64,000 bases of DNA from Novosphingobium sp. ST904. GTDB taxonomy: Bacteria > Pseudomonadota > Alphaproteobacteria > Sphingomonadales > Sphingomonadaceae. This document shows positions 1-8,625 of the stretch, one piece after another; the stretch's first letter is position 1, and the number at the start of each line of letters is the position of its first letter. The position numbers and the translations under genes are program-made. The DNA is taken from the NCBI RefSeq assembly GCF_001298105.1, contig NZ_LGJH01000159.1, forward strand, positions 1 through 64,000. Reading direction: 5' to 3'. The notes under the pieces were generated by a model that was given only the letters and a program-made list of their open reading frames with translations, had not been told where the DNA came from and made no database searches.

Positions 1-40
1 AGCTGCCGCCGGGCGGGCTGGTTGCCCGTCCAAGGCAGCT
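1..40. repeat. GC-rich hairpin at left edge
   Basis: A two-tier inverted repeat: outer arms AGCTGCC (1-7) and GGCAGCT (34-40), inner arms GGGCGGGC (11-18) and GCCCGTCC (24-31) with one G-T pair, loop TGGTT. It lies just past the 3' end of the minus-strand gene at 91-447, so it could be that gene's terminator. It has no T-run, so a REP-like intergenic hairpin is equally possible. Confidence 0.4.
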
Positions 41-90
41 TCGGCCCGAGCTGTTCGCCATTTGGGCGCCTCGATGGTGCGTTTATGAGT

Positions 91-447
91 TTACGACCTA
101 GCGTGCCTGGTCCAAAGGTAAGTGAGGGCCGGCGGCAGGGTCACGATCGGTGCCAGCCAGGCCACCGGGTCCGCGAAGCCGAGCAGCAGTCCAAGCACGC
201 CGAGAAGCAGCGCGGCGCCGTTCAGAAGCGCTTGCGGCAGCGCGCGGCGGCGCAGCGGGCACACAAGGCGCGCGGCATTGGCGAGCCAGAGCATCGTCAG
301 CAGCGCGAGGCCCGCGACCAGCTCATGTTCGGGTGCGTTGCCGCGATGGCCCGCCAGCCAGAGCAGGTTGGTCGCACCGGCCAGGCAGAACAGCGCGAAG
401 GCCGCATTGACGGAGAGGGCGACCCGTTCGAACCGGCGCGAAATCAT
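91..447 (-). CDS. small integral membrane protein, function unknown
   Basis: A 118-residue protein that I cannot assign to a family. It has four strongly hydrophobic stretches: about residues 9-31, 44-62, 71-91 and 95-110. The second and third are separated by a basic loop (RLVCPLRRR), so a small inner-membrane protein with 3-4 helices is likely. It is divergent from tonB, with about 56 bases between the two starts, and shares that intergenic region with a Fur-like palindrome. Iron-linked expression is possible but inferred. The start at 447 is preceded by AGGAG on the coding strand. Confidence 0.6.
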   Translation of the reverse strand: MISRRFERVALSVNAAFALFCLAGATNLLWLAGHRGNAPEHELVAGLALLTMLWLANAARLVCPLRRRALPQALLNGAALLLGVLGLLLGFADPVAWLAPIVTLPPALTYLWTRHARS

Positions 448-462
448 CGGGGCTCCTTAGTA

Positions 463-483
463 TGCTATTGCGAGTCGATAGCA
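463..483. promoter_or_regulatory. palindrome in divergent promoter, Fur/iron-box-like
   Basis: TGCTAT (463-468) and ATAGCA (478-483) form a perfect 6-bp inverted repeat with a 9-bp spacer containing TGCGAGTC. It sits between the divergent starts of the membrane protein and tonB. Alphaproteobacterial Fur boxes are also A/T-containing palindromes with TTGCGA-type cores, and tonB genes are usual Fur targets. The assignment is an inference from position and resemblance. Confidence 0.4.
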
Positions 484-503
484 GTACTGTTAGGCGGCGC
501 GCA

Positions 504-1261
504 ATGATTTCCTCAAGACCTCTTTCCCTGGCGATGACCGGCGCCGTCCACGCGGTGGTCTTCGCGCTCGCCTGGAGTGCTTTCGGGGCGAGCCAGCCCG
601 TGGGTGCCCCGGGGCGCGGCGCGGGGATCGTGTCGTTCCGCGCGGTGGACCTGTCGCACCGGGACGAGGACCGCAAGGAAACCGCGCGCAAGGAAGAGGC
701 GCAGAGCGAGCCGCCGCGTCCGGCGCTGGCGCCTCCTCCGAAAGCCGAACTGGCAGCAGTCGCGCCTGCCCGTCCGCAGGTGGTGACCGTCCAGCCGGTG
801 GCGGCGCCTGCGATCCGGTTGTCGCAGTTGGCCCTGGCAGCTTCGCCGGCGATGCCGCCCGCCGCCCCGGTTTCCGCCTCTTCGGGCGAGGGGCGCCGCT
901 AGCGGCGCGGCGTCCGGGCGAGGGGGCAGGCCGTGCGCAGGCCGCCGCGACGGCATCCGGCGGCAGCCGGGGCGAGGATACTTATGCCCGCCGCGTGTTC
1001 ACGTGGATCGGCCGCCACAAGGGCTATCCCGGCCGCATCGCGCGCGAAGGCCGCGAAGGGACCGCGCTGGTTCGCCTTCTGATAGACGAGCATGGACGGC
1101 TGGAGCGCGCCGAACTCGCCCGGAGCAGCGGCCATGCCGCGCTGGACGCGCTGGCGCTGGAGCAGATTCGCGAGGCGGTGCCTTATCCGCGTCCGCCGCG
1201 CGGCCTTTCCTCCTCGCAGCGCGGGTTCCTCGTGCCGATGACCTACCGGCTCGACGGCTGA
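504..1261 (+). CDS. tonB: TonB energy-transducing protein (apparent frameshift near 890)
   Basis: Periplasm-spanning TonB that would couple the ExbBD motor to the TBDRs. The first frame (from ATG 504) gives a short cytoplasmic start, one membrane anchor (about residues 8-26) and a proline/alanine-rich linker, then stops at 902. The C-terminal TonB domain continues in the next frame to 1261, with the family signature GTALVRLLIDEHGRL followed by an SSG turn and a PYPRPP motif. Adding one G to the GGGG run at 890-893 joins the two halves into about 252 residues. The intact C-domain argues for a sequencing indel. No exbB or exbD is in the window. Confidence 0.8.
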
Positions 1262-1576
1262 TGGCCGCGCTGGCGCCAAGTCTGGCTTTCGGCCGTGAAA
1301 ATGCAATTGCGTTGCATAGCGGCGCGGGACGGCTACTAGGCGGAACCTCCGGCCCATGAACCATTTCGGCACCTCCCGGCACCGGGCGCTTGCGCCTGCG
1401 AATGCGTCTGCTATGCGCGGACACCGCGTGCAGGTTGCGCGGAGGGAAGCCGGCCTTGCGGTCTACGCAAGCACGCGGGCCGTTGCCGTTTCCGCGAAAC
1501 GCACCGAAAACTGCCTTGACTCTGCGGGCTCGCGCCTGTCTGGGCTTTGCCACTCTACCACCCGAGGAATGAATTG
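1262..1576. other. 315-bp stretch without a convincing gene
   Basis: Only short arginine- and alanine-rich frames are open here, with no ribosome site and no recognisable motif. It contains a palindrome at 1301-1317 (listed separately) and a TTGACT hexamer at 1516-1521 that could be the -35 of the reductase promoter, without a clear -10. I see nothing else. Confidence 0.5.
1301..1317. promoter_or_regulatory. ATGCAA-N5-TTGCAT palindrome, Fur-box-like
   Basis: A perfect 6-bp inverted repeat, ATGCAA and TTGCAT, around TTGCG. It shares the core ATTGCG with the palindrome upstream of tonB at 463-483. It lies 40 bases after the tonB stop and about 260 bases before the reductase start. An iron-regulator site is inferred; no transcription start is visible to anchor it. 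Confidence 0.35.
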
Positions 1577-2388
1577 ATGAGCGACGGTCAGGCCGTGATG
1601 CCCACTCTTGAACCCACTGCCGCCCTGACGGTTGAGGAAGTTCTTACTGTCCGGCATTGGAACGAGCACCTGTTCAGCTTCACGATGTCGCGTCCGGCAT
1701 CGTTCCGTTTCCGCTCGGGTGAGTTCGTCATGCTGGGCCTCCAGGGTGAGAAGCGCCCGCTGCTGCGCGCCTATTCAATCGCCAGCCCTTCCTGGGCCGA
1801 GGAAATCGAATTCCTCTCTATCAAGGTGCCGGACGCCCGCTGACCTCGCGCCTCCAGCTCGTCCAGCCGGGCGACCAGATCTATCTCGGCCGCAAGCCCA
1901 CCGGCACGCTCGTCACCGACGCGCTGCTGCCGGGTAAGCGCCTGTTCATGCTTTCGACCGGCACGGGCCTTGCTCCGTTCATGTCGCTGATCCGCGACCC
2001 GGACGTCTATGATCTCTATGACGAGATCGTGGTGGTCCACTGCGTCCGCCGCGTCAGCGACCTTGCCTACCGCGAGGAACTGGAAAGCCAGCTGGCCGAG
2101 GATCCGCTGGTTGCCGAGCAGGCACTGGTGCAGCTTTCCTACGTGCCCACCGTCACCCGCGAACCGTTCCACACCACCGGCCGCATCGGCGCGCTGGTGG
2201 AAAGCGGCCGCCTGTTCGAAGGCCTGAAGGGCGATGCGCGCTTCAATCCCGAGACCGACCGCGTGATGCTCTGCGGCTCGATGGACATGATCAAGGACTT
2301 CTCGGCCGACCTCGAATCCTGGGGCTTCACCGAGGGTTCGAACGCCAAGCCGGGCGACTTCGTCATCGAACGCGCGTTCGTCGGTTAA
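1577..2388 (+). CDS. fpr: ferredoxin/flavodoxin-NADP+ reductase (apparent frameshift near 1834)
   Basis: FAD enzyme that exchanges electrons between NADPH and ferredoxin or flavodoxin. The FAD-binding RAYSIASP motif is at about residue 65. The NADPH-domain motif STGTGLAPFMSLIRD and the CGSMDMI motif lie in the second half. The chosen start, ATG 1577, has GAGGA eight bases upstream. The first frame ends at 1843 and the rest continues in the next frame. Restoring one G after GAC at about 1834 gives a continuous D-G-P-L-T-S junction and about 270 residues, the usual family length. A sequencing indel is the simplest reading. Confidence 0.85.
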
Positions 2389-2474
2389 GAAGGCGTCGGT
2401 AAACAGGGCGTCGGTTAGAGAACAGGGCGCCTTGCCGTTGCATGTCACGCTCGGTCTGTGAGCGAGCGTGACAC

Positions 2475-2514
2475 TTTACGGACAGCAGCCTGCTACCTAT
2501 ATACCGACCGGTAT
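2475..2514 (+). promoter_or_regulatory. promoter and palindromic operator overlapping the tetR start
   Basis: TTTACG (2475-2480), a 17-bp spacer and TATATA (2498-2503) make a good housekeeping promoter. The operator ATACCGACCGGTAT (2501-2514; arms ATACC and GGTAT) begins inside the -10 and ends in the ATG of the TetR gene. With this spacing the transcript would begin at or next to the start codon, giving a leaderless mRNA. Autorepression by the TetR protein is the natural inference. Confidence 0.6.
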
Positions 2515-3124
2515 GAAATGTTCAGCTCCCACATCGACTCGGGGTCGCCCGCGCGAGTTCGACCCTGAAGAAGCCCTGACGGCTGCGCTTCGGGTGTTCT
2601 GGCAGCGCGGCTACGAAGGCGCGTCAATGGCGGAACTGACCGAGGCCATGGGCATCACCAAGCCCAGCCTCTATGCCTGTTTCGGCAACAAGGAAGCGCT
2701 CTTCAAGAAGGCGCTTGATCTCTACGAGCGCGACAAGCTGGCCTATGTCGGCAAGGCACTGGAAGCGACCACCGCGCGCGGTGTTGCCGAAAGGCTGCTG
2801 AACGGCGCGATCACCACGCATTGCGGCGGCAGCGATCCACACGGGTGCCTGGGCGTGATGTCCACCGTCACCTGCACGATGGAGGATCCCTCCATCCGCG
2901 ACTTCGTGACGGAACGCCGGATCGCCACCGAAGACGCCCTGATCGAACGGTTCGCGCGCGGCAAGGAGGAGGGCGACCTTCCCGAAACCGTCGACCCCCG
3001 CTGCCTGGCGCAATGCCTGACGACGGTGCTTCAGGGCATGTCGGTGAAGGCCCAGGGCGGCTCCTGCGCGCAGGAGCTGAAGGGCGTGGTCGATACCTAC
3101 CTGACGATGTGGCCCGGGCGGTAA
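2513..3124 (+). CDS. TetR/AcrR-family transcriptional regulator
   Basis: A 203-residue one-component repressor. The N-terminal helix-turn-helix is textbook: FWQRGYEGASMAELTEAMGI then KPSLYACFGNKEALF. The C-terminal domain resembles the TetR_C group with a cysteine (HGCLGVM) and would bind an unknown small ligand. I chose ATG 2513 because the protein then begins close to the GRPREFD motif that normally precedes the HTH. A GTG at 2468 would add 15 residues. No Shine-Dalgarno precedes 2513, consistent with leaderless translation. The RND operon downstream carries the same TATATACCG promoter sequence, so it is the likely target. Confidence 0.85.
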   Translation: MKCSAPTSTRGRPREFDPEEALTAALRVFWQRGYEGASMAELTEAMGITKPSLYACFGNKEALFKKALDLYERDKLAYVGKALEATTARGVAERLLNGAITTHCGGSDPHGCLGVMSTVTCTMEDPSIRDFVTERRIATEDALIERFARGKEEGDLPETVDPRCLAQCLTTVLQGMSVKAQGGSCAQELKGVVDTYLTMWPGR

Positions 3125-3657
3125 ACGCCTCGGGGCACGCGTCCCCGCCACCTTCCCGGAAAGCCGGGCTCCGACTCGGTTCTCCCTTCGGATCGGCAAA
3201 ATGGTCCTTTACGGCGCACGGTGGCTCGCAAAACCTTCGCGCCGCCTAAAAAAGTTCATTCAACTGGCGTTCAGGCCCTTGAAAAGGGCGCTTTCGAACA
3301 AATCTTACCAAGCGGTACAGAAAGTCGCTTGACGAGATACCGCACCGCGATATATACCGCTTGTTACAGAACGAGGTAACCCGACTCGCCGCTTGATGGG
3401 AGTTCGGGGGGCCAAGTTTCCGCGGCCGGTGAATGCCGGTCGGCCCTCGGTGCTGCCTGTCCCCCCGCAGGTGGCTCCATACAAAAACGAACCCGTGCAG
3501 TCGGCATGCAGGACTTCGATGGAAATCGGATGTTCGTGTGGTGTCCGCCTGTGCCCGAAGACTTTCCGACGCCGCTTGCGCCGGAACGCCCCGGCGCGCG
3601 TCCTTTCCCCCTCCTGTCCCGAGGGCGCGCGCCGGGCACTTTCAGGGAGCACGAAAC
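3125..3657. other. 533-bp intergenic region upstream of the efflux operon
   Basis: No supported gene. The stretch 3125-3300 is featureless apart from a small CGGGG/CCCCG stem near 3129-3147. From about 3305 it becomes AT-richer and holds the promoter and repeats at 3310-3362. The long leader between that promoter and the first start codon (about 290 bases) contains nothing I recognise as a riboswitch. Confidence 0.5.
3310..3362 (+). promoter_or_regulatory. efflux operon promoter with ATACCG operator half-sites
   Basis: TTGACG (3329-3334), 16 bp, TATATA (3351-3356). The -10 runs into ATACCGCTT (3354-3362). A matching inverted arm AAGCGGTAC lies at 3310-3318, and a further ATACCGC copy at 3337-3343 sits in the spacer. 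The -10/operator junction TATATACCG is identical to that at the tetR promoter, supporting control by the same repressor. Confidence 0.55.
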
Positions 3658-4077
3658 ATGGCCTTCATCGACTTTACCGATGCGGCGCTCCAGGCGCTGC
3701 CCGCAACTTCCGCCTTTTCCGGGCGCCCCATTCCTGCCGAGACTCCTTTCGGCGCCGTTTCCGAACCCCTCTCGCGCTTCGAGCGCAGGATCGTGGAGCT
3801 GGCGCGCGAGGATGGCCTCGCCACGCTCCGGCCGCAGCGCAAGCGCGGCTGGTTCGCCCGCCTGATCTTCGGCCCGCAGCCGCCGTCCCCGATGCTCGCC
3901 AACGAGCAACTGGAGGCGCTGCGCCGCCTGGCCGTGCAGGCCTGGCACCATGGCTACACGCTGCCCGCTTCCGTGATGAAGGAAGCCCGCGTGGCCGGCC
4001 ACAGCGAGGCCAAGATCGGCGCCGTCATCGACTTTATCGGGCGCTCCCGCGCCCCGTTCCGGAGGCTTGCCGCGTGA
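3658..4077 (+). CDS. conserved-looking hypothetical protein, first gene of RND operon
   Basis: A 139-residue soluble protein that I do not recognise. It has no signal peptide and no membrane helix. The N-terminal half is variable. The middle contains a basic/aromatic patch (RKRGWFARLIFGPQ), and the C-terminal part is helical (ALRRLAVQAWHHGYTLP). AGGGAG precedes ATG 3658. Its TGA overlaps the GTG start of the periplasmic adaptor gene, so the two are translationally coupled. A regulatory or accessory role in efflux is possible but not shown by any motif. Confidence 0.65.
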   Translation: MAFIDFTDAALQALPATSAFSGRPIPAETPFGAVSEPLSRFERRIVELAREDGLATLRPQRKRGWFARLIFGPQPPSPMLANEQLEALRRLAVQAWHHGYTLPASVMKEARVAGHSEAKIGAVIDFIGRSRAPFRRLAA

Positions 4078-5362
4078 ATTTCCCCGTATCTCCAGAAACG
4101 CTCGCCGCGACGGCGACGGAGACCGAACTGCCCGATGGCAGCCAGGCTACCCGTCCTCGCCGCGGACGACACGTCGCCATTGCCGCCATCGCGCTGATCG
4201 CGGTGGCCGGCATCGGCTGGAAGACCTTCAGCCATACGCAGGCCGACGCGGCGCCGATGCGCCTGCCGTCGTTCAGGCCGCAACCCCGCTGATCCGCGAC
4301 GTGACCGAATGGGACGACTATGTCGGCCGCTTCGCACCCAGCAAATCGGTGGAAGTGCGTCCGCGCGTCTCGGGCGCGATCACGCAGCTCTTCTTCAAGG
4401 ACGGCGATTTCGTCCGCGAAGGGCAGCCGCTGTTCACCGTCGACCCGCGCCCCTACCGCGCCGCCCTGGCCGAGGCGCAGGCCGAAGTCGCCTCCGCCCA
4501 GAGCGCTCTGGTCCTCGCCAGGTCGGACTATGCCCGCGTTGCCGGGCTCAAGGGTGACGAGGCCATGGCCGCCAGCGAGGTCGACCAGCTCCGCGCCAAG
4601 GTCCGCGCCGCCACCGCCGCGCTGGCGGGGGCCGAGGCCCGCGTGCGCCAGCGTTCGCTCGATGTCGAATTCGCCACCGTGCGCGCGCCGATCTCGGGCC
4701 GCATTTCCGACCGCCGGGTGGACGTGGGCAACCTCGTCTCGGGCGAGAACGGCACCGGCGCCACCCTGCTGACCACGATCAACGCGGTCAGCCCGATCTA
4801 CTTCACGTTCGATGCCTCCGAAGCGCTGTTCCTCAAGACCCAGCGCGAGAAGGCCGAGCACAAGAGCGCCGCCGACGTGCAGGTTCGCCTTCAGGACGAG
4901 ACCCAGTACCGCTGGAACGGCAAGCTGGACTTCACCGACAACGGCCTCGACCCGCGCTCGGGCACGATCCGCGTGCGTGCCGTGCTCGACAATTCCGACG
5001 GGTTCCTGACGCCGGGCATGTTCGGCAACATGCGTCTGGCGGAAGGCGGCACGGTCAAGGCCATGCTGGTGCCTGACGACGCCATACAGTCCGACCAGGC
5101 GCGCAAGGTCGTGCTGACGGTGGGCAAGGACGGCGTGGTCGCGGCCAAGCCGGTCGAACTCGGCCCGCTGGTGGACGGGCTGCGTGTCATCCGCTCGGGC
5201 CTTGCGCCTGCGGACCGCGTGGTCATCTCCAACTACCAGGCCGCCATTGCCGGCGCCAAGGTCAATACCCGCCGCGGCCAGATCGCGGTGGACCCCAAGG
5301 CGGCCAATGTCGCCTCCGGCCCCAATGCGCCGATTGCCGCGCAGGCCACGCTCGCCAACTGA
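4074..5362 (+). CDS. RND efflux periplasmic adaptor (HlyD/MFP family; apparent frameshift near 4259)
   Basis: Membrane-fusion subunit linking the inner-membrane RND pump to the outer-membrane channel. GTG 4074 gives a cytoplasmic leader and a membrane anchor (about residues 28-45). A shift at 4259 follows: inserting one G after ATG restores a continuous frame into TPLIRDVTEWDDYVGRF. The lipoyl half-motifs (VRPRVSGAI, FFKDGDFVREGQPLF and VRAPISGRISDRRVDVGNLV), an alpha-hairpin with KGDEAMAASEVDQLRAK, and the beta-barrel and proximal domains (LDPRSGTIRVRAVLDN) follow in order. About 429 residues after repair, usual for the family. An N-anchor without a lipobox is typical of MexE-like adaptors. 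Confidence 0.85.
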
Positions 5363-5375
5363 CATTCACCCATCG

Positions 5376-5409
5376 GGGGAGCGGTCCTCGACCTGAGTGA
5401 CCGCTCCCC
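5376..5409 (+). terminator. intercistronic 11-bp hairpin between adaptor and pump genes
   Basis: GGGGAGCGGTC (5376-5386) pairs perfectly with GACCGCTCCCC (5399-5409) around a 12-base loop. No T-run follows, so it is more likely an mRNA-stabilising or attenuating element that sets adaptor-to-pump ratios than a full terminator. Confidence 0.5.
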
Positions 5410-5428
5410 GTGACAGGGGCATATTCCC

Positions 5429-8400
5429 ATGCGATTTTCCCGGTTCTTCATCGACCGGCCGATCTTCGCAGGCGTCATCGCGGTGATCCTCACCGTGGTG
5501 GGTGCGCTTGCGTTCTTCGGCCTGCCGGTCAGCCAGTATCCCGACATCGTCCCGCCGACGGTGACGGTGACCGCCCAATATCCCGGCGCTTCCGCCGAAA
5601 CCGTCGCCGACACCGTGGCTGCTCCGATCGAGCAGGAAATCAACGGCGTCGACGACATGCTCTACATGTCATCGCAGTCCACCGGTGACGGCAAGGTGAC
5701 GATCACCGTCACCTTCAAGATCGGCACCGACCTCGATGCCGCGCAGGTTCTGGTGCAGAACCGCGTCGCCATTGCCGAACCGCGTCTTCCCGACGCCGTG
5801 CGCGCAATGGGCGTGGTGACGCGCAAGACCTCGCCGGAATTCCTGATGATGGTGAACCTGCAGTCCCCCGACGGCACGTTCAACCGCGACTACCTGTCGA
5901 ACTATGCCCTCACGCAGGTCAAGGACCGGCTCTCGCGCCTTGACGGCGTGGGCGACGTGCAGCTGTTCGGCTCGCGCGACTACGGCATGCGCATCTGGAT
6001 CGACCCCACCAAGGCCGCCGCCATGAACCTGACCGCGGGCGAGATCGTCGATGCGCTCAAGGCCCAGAACGTGCAGGTCTCCTCGGGCGCGATCGGCGCG
6101 CCGCCTTATGACCGGGGCAATGCCTATCAGGTCGGCGTCGAGATGCAGGGCCGCCTGACCACGCCCGAGCAGTTCGGCGACATCGTCGTGCGCACCGATG
6201 CCGAAGGCCGCCAGGTCCGCGTGCGCGACGTGGCGCGTGTCGAACTGGGCGCGCAGGACTACACCACCAACACCTATCTGTCGGGCAAGCCCACGGTCGT
6301 GATCGCCGTGCTCCAGCGCCCGGGCTCGAACGCGCTCGATGCCGCCAAGGCCGTGCGTGCCGAGATGGACGACGTTGCCAAGGCCTTCCCCAAGGGCCTC
6401 GAATATTCCGTCATCTACAACCCCACCGAGTTCATCGGCCAGTCGATCGACGCGGTGTACCACACCCTGTTCGAGGCGGTGATCCTCGTCGTCCTCGTCA
6501 TCCTGGTGTTCCTCCAGAACTGGCGCGCGGCGGTGATTCCGATCATCGCGATCCCGGTCTCGCTGGTCGGTACCGCGATCATGCTGGCGGCCGTCGGCTA
6601 TTCGCTCAACAACCTCTCGCTGTTCGGGCTGGTGCTCGCGATCGGCATCGTCGTCGATGACGCGATCGTCGTGGTCGAGAACGTGGAACGCTACATCGAG
6701 GAGGGCATGTCTCCGCTGGAGGCCGCCCGCCGCTCGATGGACGAAGTGACCGGCGCGCTGATCGCCATCGTCCTGGTGCTCTGCGCGGTCTTCGTGCCGA
6801 CGCTGTTCATCACCGGCATGTCGGGCCAGTTCTACAAGCAGTTCGCCGTCACCATCACCACCGCCACGGTGATCTCGTTGGTGCTCTCGCTCACGCTGTC
6901 TCCGGCGCTCGCCGCGATCCTGCTGCGCGAACGCCATGCCCTGCCGGAGGGCGCCCCGCGCTGGAAGCGGACGCTGCAAGGCGCCGCCGACAGGTTCAAC
7001 CGCGGCTTCGACCGGATGAGCGACGGCTATGCCCGCCTCACTCTCACGCTGGTCAAGCGCCCGGTGAAGATGATGGCCGGTTATGCCGCGCTCATCGCCG
7101 CCACCGTTGGCATGTTCTGGGCGACGCCTGCGGGCTTCATCCCGAACCAGGACCAGGGCTATTTCCTTGCCGCGATCTTCCTGCCGCCGGGCTCCTCGCT
7201 CACGCGTACGGACGAAGTGACGCAGGAAGTCGCCAAGCGCATCCTGCCGATCAAGGGCCTGCGCGGCGCGGTGATGTTCGCCGGCTTCCACGGTCCCTCG
7301 CAGACGGCCGCGCCTGACGCCGCCGCCATCTACTTCCCGTTCAAGAGCTTCGCGGAGCGCAAACAGCTGGGCGTGACCTATGAAGGGATCATGGCCCAGG
7401 CCCAGGCCGCGATGCAGGGTTACGACAAGGCGCAGGTCCTGCTGATCCCGCCGCCGACCATCAACGGCATCGTCCCCCCGGGCGGCTACCGCATGGTCGT
7501 GGAGGACAAGGAAGGGCGCGGTCTGGCCGAGCTGCAGAAGGCTGCCGGCGCGCTGATCGCCAAGGCCAACCAGGCCCCCGAACTGAGCCAGGTCTACACC
7601 CTCTTCACCATGAACACCCCGCGCGTCTATGCCGACGTCGACCGCCGCAAGGCGGACATGCTGGGCGTTTCTCCGGCCAAGATCTTCGAGGCCATGCAGG
7701 TCTACCTCGGTTCGGCCTATATCAACGACTTCAACCTGCTGGGACGCACCTATCGCGTCACCGCGCAGGCTGACGCGGCCTATCGCGGTTCCACCGCGGA
7801 TATCGCCAACCTCCAGACCCGCTCGGAATCGGGCGCGATGGTTCCGGTCGGCTCGGTTGCGACGTTCAAGGACCAGACCGGCCCCTACCGCGTGGTGCGC
7901 TACAACCTGCACCCGGCGGTGGAAATCGACGGCAGCTACGGCAAGGGCTATTCCTCGGGCCAGTCGCTGGCGACGATGGAGCAGATCGCGGGCGAAACCC
8001 TGCCCACCGGCTATGACACCGAGTGGACCGGCATCGCCTATCAGCAGGCCACTGCGGGCAATACCGCCGGAATCGTCTTCGGCATGGCGGTGCTGTTCGT
8101 CTTCCTGGTGCTCGCCGCCCAGTACGAAAGCCTGACCCTGCCGCTGGCGATCATCCTGATCGTGCCGATGTGCCTCTTCGCCGCGATGACCGGCGTGAAC
8201 CTCAGGGGGATGGACAACAATATCCTCACCCAGATCGGTCTGGTCGTGTTGATTGCCCTTGCCGCCAAGAACGCGATCCTCGTGGTCGAATTCGCCAAGC
8301 AGGCGGAAGAGGAACGGGGCTATTCGCCGGTGGAGGCAGCCGTCTATGCGGCCCGCACCCGCCTGCGCCCGATCCTCATGACCTCGCTGGCCTTCATCCT

Positions 8401-8614
8401 CGGCACGGTGCCGCTGGTGATCGCCGATGGGGCAGGCGCCGAGCTTCGGCAGGCGCTGGGCACGGCGGTGTTCTTCGGGATGACCGGCGTAACCGGCTTC
8501 GGCCTGCTGTTCACGCCCACCTTCTACGTCGTCTGCCGCAAGCTCGCAGCGGCGCTTCGCCGGAACCCGGCAGCGCCGCATCACCAGAGCCACGCGGTGG
8601 TTCCGGCGGAATGA
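5429..8614 (+). CDS. RND multidrug efflux transporter, HAE1 family
   Basis: Inner-membrane proton/drug antiporter of the AcrB/MexF type, 1061 residues (family about 1,030-1,060). It begins MRFSRFFIDRPIFAGVIAV, the standard first transmembrane segment. The proton-relay pair is present in GIVVDDAIVVVENVER (about residue 412), and the partner lysine in AAKNAILVVEFAKQ. The porter loop motif SQYPDIVPPTV and helices flanking two large periplasmic loops are intact. It is flanked by its adaptor and its outer-membrane channel, so this is a complete tripartite pump. Substrates cannot be told from sequence. Confidence 0.95.
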   Translation: MRFSRFFIDRPIFAGVIAVILTVVGALAFFGLPVSQYPDIVPPTVTVTAQYPGASAETVADTVAAPIEQEINGVDDMLYMSSQSTGDGKVTITVTFKIGTDLDAAQVLVQNRVAIAEPRLPDAVRAMGVVTRKTSPEFLMMVNLQSPDGTFNRDYLSNYALTQVKDRLSRLDGVGDVQLFGSRDYGMRIWIDPTKAAAMNLTAGEIVDALKAQNVQVSSGAIGAPPYDRGNAYQVGVEMQGRLTTPEQFGDIVVRTDAEGRQVRVRDVARVELGAQDYTTNTYLSGKPTVVIAVLQRPGSNALDAAKAVRAEMDDVAKAFPKGLEYSVIYNPTEFIGQSIDAVYHTLFEAVILVVLVILVFLQNWRAAVIPIIAIPVSLVGTAIMLAAVGYSLNNLSLFGLVLAIGIVVDDAIVVVENVERYIEEGMSPLEAARRSMDEVTGALIAIVLVLCAVFVPTLFITGMSGQFYKQFAVTITTATVISLVLSLTLSPALAAILLRERHALPEGAPRWKRTLQGAADRFNRGFDRMSDGYARLTLTLVKRPVKMMAGYAALIAATVGMFWATPAGFIPNQDQGYFLAAIFLPPGSSLTRTDEVTQEVAKRILPIKGLRGAVMFAGFHGPSQTAAPDAAAIYFPFKSFAERKQLGVTYEGIMAQAQAAMQGYDKAQVLLIPPPTINGIVPPGGYRMVVEDKEGRGLAELQKAAGALIAKANQAPELSQVYTLFTMNTPRVYADVDRRKADMLGVSPAKIFEAMQVYLGSAYINDFNLLGRTYRVTAQADAAYRGSTADIANLQTRSESGAMVPVGSVATFKDQTGPYRVVRYNLHPAVEIDGSYGKGYSSGQSLATMEQIAGETLPTGYDTEWTGIAYQQATAGNTAGIVFGMAVLFVFLVLAAQYESLTLPLAIILIVPMCLFAAMTGVNLRGMDNNILTQIGLVVLIALAAKNAILVVEFAKQAEEERGYSPVEAAVYAARTRLRPILMTSLAFILGTVPLVIADGAGAELRQALGTAVFFGMTGVTGFGLLFTPTFYVVCRKLAAALRRNPAAPHHQSHAVVPAE

Positions 8615-8625
8615 AAGGACGGATG

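Noticed and set aside
1356..1577. A 73-codon frame before the reductase gene
   Set aside because: Arginine/alanine-rich, no ribosome site, no cysteine pattern of a Bfd-like protein and no similarity that I recognise.
3305..3657. A riboswitch in the long efflux-operon leader
   Set aside because: The 290-base leader was examined for known conserved cores (for example GGGGAGTAG or cobalamin-type boxes) and none was found.
5669..8593. A 974-codon open frame on the minus strand opposite the RND pump
   Set aside because: His/Arg/Asp/Gly-rich shadow of the pump gene, with no ribosome site or motif; the pump frame is fully conserved.
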